This document shows, in pieces, positions 56,877 to 64,000 of a stretch of 64,000 nt of DNA. Source of the DNA: Oryzias latipes (lineage: Eukaryota > Chordata > Actinopteri > Beloniformes > Adrianichthyidae). The DNA lies in the NCBI RefSeq assembly GCF_002234675.1, contig NC_019878.2, positions 2,043,922 through 2,107,921 on the forward strand. Reading direction: 5' to 3'. The position numbers and the translations under genes are program-made. Under the pieces are notes generated by a model that ran no database searches, was not told the DNA's origin, and saw nothing but the letters and a program-made list of their open reading frames with translations. Numbering within the stretch: the first letter of the stretch is position 1; every line of letters begins with the position of its first letter.

Positions 56877-57954
56877 CTGAGAAACAGAAAAAGTTTCATT
56901 TTACTAATGCGGTTTAAAACAAGATCACACAAAAAGATCACGTTTACAACTAAGTAGCCAATTTTTAAAGACCTTACACATTAAGTCCAGAAACTGTTTG
57001 GGAATTTGCATTACAAAATTTGGTAAATATTAAATCCCACAGCAGCATCAGAAACATTTGATAGAAAAAAAATTACATCCTTAGCAGATTTGACTCATGA
57101 AGACAGACAGAACATACACTCACTGGTTACACACAGGTTATTAGACACTCCTGTCCAACTGCTCGTTAACGCAAAATCCTTATTCTTTTTTTATCTTACT
57201 AACCCTGTTTTTTATATTAATTATATTTGTATTCATTTATTGTTGGACTAGAAAAGTGAAGGGTGAAAAGTAGGGTGGGATCTTAGGTGGGGATAAGGGT
57301 GCAAAAGAAAGGGGAAAAAAATAAAACAAGGGGGGTTGAAGAGATTAGAGGATGATTAAAAATAGGCTAACTGGTTGTGTGTTGGGTGTGTGATTGTGGC
57401 CCTGCATCAGACTGGCGACCTTTCCAGGATGTCCTCTACCTTTACCCACAAGTGGCCGGGATAGGCTCCAGCAGCCCCATGACCCCCAAAGGGACAAAAC
57501 GGTTTAGAAGATGAAGGAATGAATAAAAATATAAGAGGCGATGGAATCACAAAGCAACAAGAAGCTGGAGGTTTATCATTACTGTCAGGTGTAGATGGTA
57601 GTCAAAGGGGGCGGGGCCTGTACACAGACACACTCAAATATTACTAACATACCTGTTGGCTCCAAAGATCTTCACACAGAAACATGTCAACACGTACACA
57701 ATACAGCTACAGTTCACTCGCACATACTTATGCATACAAACCAATTCATGAAAAGCATTTCATTCTGTCACACAATCATTGTGCAAAGGTGAGCTGACAC
57801 CTGAGTTGGTGATGGAACGTTAAAAGAGGAGAAGTGTCTGTTTGCCCCCATACCAAGACCTCTGCCGAGGGCAAGGCAGCAGTGGTAGGTAGGGCTACCA
57901 AGCATCCTTGAGAAAAAGCAGATCAAGGGAACCCATCCCCAGAGTGAGCCAAAC
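56877..57954. other. No gene seen; teleost repeat tail at 57370-57530
   Basis: AT-rich. The part 57370-57530 contains GATAGGCTCCAGCAGCCCC and GTGATTGTGGCCCTGC, the recurrent fish repeat tail also present, inverted, at 25990 and 31740. Confidence 0.45.
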
Positions 57955-59190
57955 CAGGGCCAGCAGGACTGCCACAGGGGCCTCCAGCACCAGAAAGTAT
58001 TTCAGTACATCACAGAAACAACTCAAACAAAGATCTAAAAGCAGTTTAGCAGCAAACTGTATGAAAACTAATATTTGTTTCATTCTCAAAATCTTTGGCC
58101 ATGACTGTACACCAAAAGATCCCCAAAACCTAGACATCATACCAAGTTCTAAAGATATTCAGGAACAAATGAGACAGAAATGAATAGAGCTTTATCAGAG
58201 TGGAAAAGGTTATAGAGTCATTTCAAAAGCTTTGGGACTCCAGCAAACCAAAGTGAGATCAGACTTCTTGGTTCTTCTGTTATCAGACACGGTTGTGTTT
58301 TTTACATACCTGACATGTTTTGATGGACGTCTTCTGTCTTCCGTCGAAACATGTCAGGTATGTAAAAAAGAAAAAGAAAAGACAACCGTGTCTGATAACA
58401 GGAGAACCAATAAGTAAGTTTATAATACAGACACTATGAACTTTAATGCACACAGTGAGAATAGTTACACACCCATGGAGAAAGCATGGAACAGTATGGA
58501 ACTTTCCCAGGAGTGGCCAGCCGAGCAGAATTACCCTTACAGTGCTGCGTAGACCAGAGGTCAAAAAAGATCCCAAAACAACATCCAAAGATTTGCGGGC
58601 CTAACTCAACTTAATTAAGGTCAGTGTTCATGACTCCACCATCAGAAAGACCCTGGGCAAAAATGACATGCAGGGTAGAAATCCAAGACGATAACCACTG
58701 CTGAGCAAAAACAACATCAAGGCTTGTCTTAATTTTTACCAAAAGACATCTTGATAATCCCCAAGACTTTTTGGAATAGTATTCTGTGGTCTGATGAGAC
58801 AAAAGTTTCACTTTTTCGGAAGGTCTGTATCCCATTACATCAGGTGTAAAACTAACACTGAATTTCAGAAAAAGAAAATCATACCAACAGTAAATATGGA
58901 AGTGGTAGTGTCATGGTCTGGGGCTGTTTTGCTTCTTCAGGGCCTGGAAGACTTGCCGTTATAAATGGAACAATGAATTCAGCAGTCTACCAAAAAAACC
59001 TGAAGAAGAAAACGTGGAAAAACAAGAAATCTTCAAGAGGGGCAAAAACTTTCTTACACCACTGTACCTATCGAACCCCCAGATCCTGTGCAGAATTTAA
59101 CCATGAATTTAGTGAATTGCCATCTATGATATTTGTTAATTTTGACTGTATAATGCTGACAACCATCAGGACAAAGGGAATAAAGACCTA
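57955..59190 (+). pseudogene. Tc1-like transposon remnants, nested
   Basis: A Tc1 terminal repeat on the minus strand lies at 58050-58108 (inverse of GTACAGTCATGGCCAAAG). From 58180 a second element reads with frameshifts through KALGLQQTKVRSD (HTH), SDETKVSLF (58791), SGSVMVWGCFASSGPGRLAV (58898-58955) and SAVYQKNLKKK. A fold-back hairpin interrupts it at 58271-58408. All frames are broken. Confidence 0.68.
58271..58408. repeat. Long inverted repeat (fold-back hairpin)
   Basis: Left arm 58271-58320 and right arm 58347-58408 are almost perfectly complementary over about 49 bp, with a 12-nt AG-rich insertion in the right arm and a loop of about 26 nt. The core is ACATACCTGACATGTTT with its inverse. 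It lies within a Tc1 relic. Confidence 0.85.
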
Positions 59191-59199
59191 AATAGCACA

Positions 59200-60110
59200 C
59201 TTTCAGTTGACTCAGCATGTAATGGATGAAGAAAGACTTAAACTGCAGGCTGATTGAGATATATAGAGAGAGGAAGTTCACTCTCACAATTGACAACTGA
59301 GCAATGCAAGGAAGTCCTATTTCTCTGACATCATTACCAAAAACTCCCATAATGCTCAGGTCTTATTCGCTACAGTTGACAGGCTGACAAACACTCTCTG
59401 TCAGTGGCACCACAACTTTATTCCACCAAAACATGCAATGGCTTTGCCACATTCTATACCAACATAATCAAAAGCATTAGGCAAACAGTTGTTTCATCAA
59501 TATGAACTGAGGATATGAACTGTATCCACTGGAAGCCATTACAAACCTCATGGCTCAGTTTCAGTTCATTATAAGCAAAGATCTGGAGGACATCCTACGT
59601 GGACTGTACTCCACCTCTTCTTGTCTGGACATATTGCACACTGATTTTTTAAAAGATTTCAAAGATCCTGAAGTCAGTTGTGCTCGTGATGGTGAATTTG
59701 TCTTTCCCAGAACCACTGAAAACTGCTTTAAATGAAGCCCGTTGAGACAACTCTGTTGTCATATTGGGGTGGATTTAGATTGAATTAAAATGACAGAAAA
59801 ATTGCAAATGAGCAAGTACGGGTCAATATAAACCTGCCCATTTTAGGTCAGATAATTGAAAGAGCTGTTTTCCATCGGGTAAATGAATTCTTAAAAATAA
59901 ACGACTGCTACGATGTCTTTCAGTCAGTCTATATACTCAAATGTCTGAAATACTGTGAAATACTGAGTCTCAATGAGTCAGTACTAAACTAGTTCAAAAC
60001 ATACTTAATAGACAATGTTGCATGTCAAATGGTTCATGCTTCACATCTGATCAAGACATAACATGCCACTTCTATTTAATATCTACATGTTCACACTGGC
60101 CCAGGTTATA
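59200..60110 (+). pseudogene. L2/Rex1-like LINE ORF2 fragment
   Basis: Frame-shifted pieces read YFSDIITKNSHNAQVLFATV, SSCLDILHTDFLKDF and ILGQIIERAVFHRVNEFLKI followed by NDCYDVFQSVY, the segment between endonuclease and reverse-transcriptase core in L2/Rex1-type ORF2. Multiple stops. Confidence 0.68.
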
Positions 60111-60154
60111 AAGAATAAAAACATTAGTTAGCATTGCTAGGCAAATGACAAATA

Positions 60155-61339
60155 CACTATATTACCAAAGGTATCGGCTCATCCATATGATCACACTCAG
60201 GTATCCTAATCACTTGGCATGACCACTGGTGTATAAAATCATTACTCAGACATGCAGACAGTTTCTGCAAACATTTGTGAAAGAATGGGTCGCTCTCAGT
60301 ACTCAGTGAATTTCAGCATGGAACTGTAATAGGACGCCACCTGTGCAACAAATCCAGAGGTGAAATGTCCTAAATCTTCCAGTCAGCTGTCAGCTCTATC
60401 AGAACAGCATGGAAGAGTTTGGGAACAACAGTAACTCAGCCACTAAGTGGTAACCACTAAACTGATGGAGAGGGGTCAGCGGATGCTGAAGAACAAAGAG
60501 GTCACCGACTTTCTGCAGTCAATGGCTGCAGAGCTCCAAACGTCATGTGACCTCCACGTTAGTCCAAGTGCAGCACTAAAAGAGCTTCATGGAATGGGTT
60601 TCTATGGCCGAGCAGCTGGATCCAAGCCATTCATCACCAAGTGAATGCAAAGCATCGATGCAGCGGTGGAAAGAACACCGCCACAGGACTCTAGAGCAGT
60701 GGACACGCCTTTGCTGGAGTGATGAATTACACTGTTACATCTGGCAATCTAATGGACGAGTCTGGATGGAGGTTGCCAGGACAACGGTACAGTTGGGACT
60801 ACATTGTGGCGAGTGTGAAATTTGGTTTAGAAGGAATGATGGTCGTCGTGTTGTTGCTTTTTAAAGAAGGCTCCGGGACGTGCTGTAGATTGCTTTATTC
60901 AACAACCGGAAAAGAATGATACAGTCCTGAACTTTCGCTACTGCACCACCTAGTGGGCCCGCCTCTCATGACGTCCCCTTATGTAGGGTTTAACCCCCAA
61001 CATGTATCATACCACAGTGGTGTGGGCTTGTTTTTCAGGACTTGGTCCCTTTGTTCCAGTGAAAGGAACTCTGCATGCTTCAGGATACCAAAACATTTTG
61101 GACAATTCCATGCTCCCAACTTTGAAGGAACAGTTTGGAGCGGCCCCTTTCTCTTCCAACGTGACTTTGCACCAGAACACATGGCCTGCACAGTCCTGAC
61201 CTGAACCCCATAGAAAAACCTTTGGGATGAATTAGAGTGGAGCCCACTTCATTTTGAACTCTATGGGTTAGGAATGGGATGGGACTTCAGTTCAGATGTG
61301 AGTCACTGCAGGTGAGAAAATACTTTTGGTACTATAGTG
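60155..61339 (+). mobile_element. Tc1-like transposon with both terminal repeats, decayed transposase
   Basis: Ends CACTATATTACCAAAGGTAT and the inverse ATACTTTTGGTACTATAGTG are flanked by TA on each side (60153-60154 and 61340-61341). Inside, the frame 60447-60644 gives KLMERGQRMLKNKEVTDFLQ and LKELHGMGFYGRAAGSKPF (HTH region). Later pieces include YHTTVVWACFSGLGPFVPVK. Several stops. The same family left a 5' fragment at 27.4-27.9 kb. Confidence 0.78.
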
Positions 61340-61716
61340 TATATATTACTATGACACCAGGAGATAGAGGGCTTGTACAGGCTCTTTGTAAATGCATTAA
61401 TGTCAGGATATCTGGAGGTTTGAACCTGTCTAAACCTGATCAACAGCTCCTGGACTATGGCCAGGGGCCTCATTTATAAAACTTTGCGTAGGGTTTGCGT
61501 CAGAAGTGGCGTACGGATGAAACATAGGACGTGCGTACGCACAGAAATATTCGGATTTATAAAACCGTGCGCACGCACATCCTACGCATCTTTCCCTTAA
61601 TAAATCACAACCAATTCTAAATGCAGCGCAGCTTTTGCGGCTTCATGACACGCCCATAGTTGCCCATAAATAGTCCGTGAAACGCCCACAAATGAATATT
61701 CATTGATTGCGAAACC

Positions 61717-62043
61717 ATGGCAAACACCGAGAGGAAATGAAAAAAATGTAACTTCACTCAATGTGAAGTAGAAGTTATCATTGGCGAGGTGGAAAAGAGG
61801 AGAAAAGTGTTGTTTGGAGGGCACAGTGTGGGCATTACTAATGCCAAAAAGGTACGTGAGTGGCAAACGGTGGCAGCCGCCGTAAATGCTGTAGCCTCAC
61901 AACCTCGGACCGTGGCCGAAATAAAAAAGAAATGGTCGGACATCAAAGTCGAGGCAAAAAAACGTCTGGTGCTGCATCGCCAGAGTGTGTCTGCCACGGG
62001 TGGGTGTGTGTGGGGGGGACACACCGGAGCTGACCCCTCTTGA
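61717..62043 (+). pseudogene. Harbinger Myb/SANT-like DNA-binding protein, one early stop
   Basis: The frame from ATG 61717 has a TGA at 61738-61740 and is then open to 62043. It contains CNFTQCEVEVIIGEVEKRRK, VREWQTVAAAVNAVA and AEIKKKWSDIKVEAKKRL, a trihelix/Myb-like DNA-binding domain (NAIF1-like). In this superfamily the Myb-like partner helps the transposase bind and enter the nucleus. The frame ends at a G run near 62010, probably a frameshift. Confidence 0.75.
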
Positions 62044-62077
62044 TGAAAGACTGGCGGCAATAATTGGGGAATCCCTT

Positions 62078-62293
62078 TTAAGTGGAGTGGTGACTGAGGT
62101 GCAGGGGGACACGACGCGCCAGATGCACCGGGTGACACACCCCCAAAAGCTCCAACAGGACGGCTCGAGGAAGTCGGAACCGGCTCATAAGCCACTCGTC
62201 CTCGTTTGCCAGCAAGTCTTCTTGCTGTCTAAAGATGCGTTCACTCCGAATTCTTCCATTTGCCACATCTTCTAAGAGCGCAAGATCAGCCAT
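62078..62293 (-). pseudogene. Harbinger transposase (HARBI1-like) N-terminal remnant
   Basis: 71 codons start MADLALLEDVANGRIRSERI and continue with WLMSRFRLPRAVLLELLG, the helical N-terminus of HARBI1-type transposases. The sequence then runs into unrelated frame: the DDE catalytic domain is deleted. Confidence 0.68.
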
Positions 62294-63132
62294 TGTGCGT
62301 CATTACGCATTGTGATGGGGCATTTTATTTCCATCCATTTAATTACATCTGACAAGCTACAGATGTCGGTAATAATCGACGTGGAAATGGGAAATTGATC
62401 AGCGCAAATGTAATTTCTTGTTGCTGTCTGAATGGTTGAGACATACGCCATACATTGTTTCATCAAAAATAAAACAAACTAAAGGCATATGCATGAATAC
62501 CATAATTCTGTAGCTTATGAAGAAATGTTTTAATATGAAAACAACTTTCCCCAGTGGACAATTAATATGTCCGTCCGTCCGTCCGTCTGTCTAATTGCAC
62601 CTATATCAGCTCCGCCAGACGGACACATTAACGAGAATATCAGTTTTGTACATTATTTCGTTCTGTTAACTATATTATTTATGAGGATGAATTGCACAAC
62701 ATGCCAATATTGCAGAACATATTTCACTTTTCTTTTTGCAAATAAGTGTTCATTTGAATTTCTGTTGTAATTTTCGTTTGATTTTTTTGTTTGTTTCACT
62801 GCTGATCGATCAAACGGGTGTTGGTGTAGGCTGTTATTGTAAGACTTGCTTTGTGAAGTCTTCATGTTATTTCTGAGAGGCAGTATTGTCATTTTCACTT
62901 TCACGTGTTTCTTCCATCTGCCGACGGCGTCGCCGTTTCTCATTTCACCTGTTTTTGTGCGTACGCCTGGGTCAGAGCTTGCGTGAAGGACCGCACATTT
63001 TCCCGTCAAGTTTGCTTTTTATAAATCTCAATTATTGCGTAGAAAGTGGCGTACGCCTTCTTTTGTGCGTATGCAACGTTTAGAAATGAGGCCCCAGGTC
63101 TCCAGAAATACTTACATGCAGATCAGACTCAC

Positions 63133-63179
63133 CTTTTCTGCAGGTTCTCACAGAAACCTCCAAAGCGTTGCTTCTCTGT
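63133..63179 (-). CDS. Candidate internal exon of an unidentified minus-strand gene
   Basis: Acceptor (gagttttttccag) and donor (AAAAG|gtgagtctg) flank 47 nt coding TEKQRFGGFCENLQK plus two bases. The start phase (0) fits the end of the candidate exon at 63667-63766. Protein not recognised. Confidence 0.35.
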
Positions 63180-63666
63180 CTGGAAAAAACTCTGCAGGAA
63201 AAAAAGTAACAAAACTTCTTAAAGATTTGTGTGAGCTGTCATCTCTTTGACAATCTGAATGTTTCATAATTAATGTTTATGTGAATGTTGTGTTCTTTTG
63301 TAATAAGTCATATTAAGAGACAAAGCACTGAGGATTTAGAAAAAAATAAAATCAAAATTTTATTAATTCTAATTTAGATCATTGTAGTCATCTCTTGACT
63401 TGTTTCCTTAAAACTCTTAAAATAGAATTCTGACCAGTATCCTATCTGTTAAAGCTTTTCTTTCTCTTCTTTCTTTTCGGAATCATTATCGTTGATAGTG
63501 TGATATTGTTGATTAAGTTGATAAAGCCCTTTGCAATGTCTATCTGCGAAATGTGGCAAACAATTGTAGCGTCTAAAAAACACATTTTTGTTCTGTGAAA
63601 TGTACAAATGTCTTTCTGTGTCTTCAGGCTGAGCTGTAGGTCAATAGGTGTGTTGCAGGTGTGTAC
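63180..63666. other. Possible intron between candidate exons; AT-rich
   Basis: No repeat or coding element recognised. Confidence 0.3.
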
Positions 63667-63766
63667 CAGGATCTGAGAGTTTATGGAGTTCAGTGTGGTT
63701 GTGTTTTCTTCCAGATGCTTCAGTTCATCAGAAATGGTGCTCTCAAATTGCTGCAGAAAAAGCATC
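63667..63766 (-). CDS. Candidate internal exon of an unidentified minus-strand gene
   Basis: Acceptor (gtgtctgtgcag) and donor (CTG|gtacac) flank 100 nt whose only long frame gives MLFLQQFESTISDELKHLEE followed by NTTTLNSINSQIL, which has heptad-like leucine/isoleucine spacing as in a coiled coil. It is in phase with the exon at 63133-63179. The upstream part would lie beyond the right edge. Protein not recognised. Confidence 0.4.
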
Positions 63767-64000
63767 CTGCACAGACACACACACACAAACACACATTATA
63801 AGCTTTTAACGCAGAGCTTCTCTAATGCTCATGCTTGGCTGTTCTCATATTGTTTTAGACATTTTTATTTATAATGTATGACTTTGGTGACAAACACTAG
63901 TGTGTGTGAGGGAAACCAGCCCTGATGGACAAGTGACGGGTTGCCGGTGAAAAGGTAACTGAAACTGTGCAGCCCCTGGACTGACTGAGGTAATTGGTGG

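Larger units (their letters stand above)
61465..63094. mobile_element. PIF/Harbinger element, internally deleted
   Basis: Ends GGGCCTCATTTATAAA and the inverse TTTAGAAATGAGGCCC. A 3-bp target duplication CAG lies on both sides (61462-61464 and 63095-63097). It carries two divergent coding remnants, a Myb-like protein (plus) and a transposase N-terminus (minus), the usual two-gene layout of this superfamily. Most of the transposase is deleted. A TCCG tandem (six copies) is at 62567-62589. Confidence 0.85.

Overview
This window reads as teleost fish nuclear DNA. Three protein-coding genes with introns are recognisable: an ARHGAP28-like RhoGAP (plus strand, 3' part only), zbtb14 (plus strand, all nine coding exons) and a Golf/Gs-type G-protein alpha subunit, gnal-like (minus strand, all twelve coding exons). 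Between and inside them lies a dense layer of fish-type transposable elements: L2/CR1-, L1-, RTE- and R4/Rex6-like LINEs, Tc1/mariner, hAT, PIF/Harbinger, pogo and piggyBac-like MITEs, a tRNA-derived SINE and Ty3/gypsy pieces. From memory, human ZBTB14, ARHGAP28 and GNAL all lie on 18p11, so the window looks like a piece of that ancestral block. The species cannot be named from sequence alone.

Layout. 1-2.7 kb: 5' end of an intact-looking LINE on the minus strand (ORF1 plus start of ORF2), next to a decayed R4/Rex6-like LINE tail. 3.85-6.72 kb: last eight coding exons of the RhoGAP gene. 7-20.9 kb: transposon graveyard. 21.4-22.4 kb: GC- and CpG-rich island with a likely 5' untranslated exon, the presumed zbtb14 promoter. 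23.1-29.25 kb: zbtb14 coding exons. 31.39-47.65 kb: gnal on the opposite strand, convergent with zbtb14; its large introns are full of nested elements. 48-64 kb: mostly transposons, with weak evidence at the right edge for another minus-strand gene.

Most notable observation. The last coding exon of gnal exists twice. One copy (31391-31537) is in its normal place. The other (25650-25796) lies antisense inside zbtb14 intron 4, with its splice acceptor, reading frame and stop intact and only two synonymous differences. It sits in a 2.1 kb chimeric block (25285-27401) that begins and ends at the outer ends of two copies of a TTAA-type MITE. The block joins the gnal exon-12 region to an inverted piece of gnal intron 5, as if two MITEs had carried host DNA together or a template switch had used them. 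Eight copies of this MITE were found; several carry a G/C homopolymer at the same internal position.

Other points of interest: a 32-bp minisatellite grown from the coding sequence of a LINE; a SINE with a perfect 20-bp target duplication that shares its 3' tail with an intact RTE reverse-transcriptase ORF in the window; non-autonomous hATs that share ends with a hAT transposase relic; and a zinc-finger array in zbtb14 in which introns interrupt four of the five fingers. All calls come from reading the sequence by eye; family names are from memory and no database was searched.
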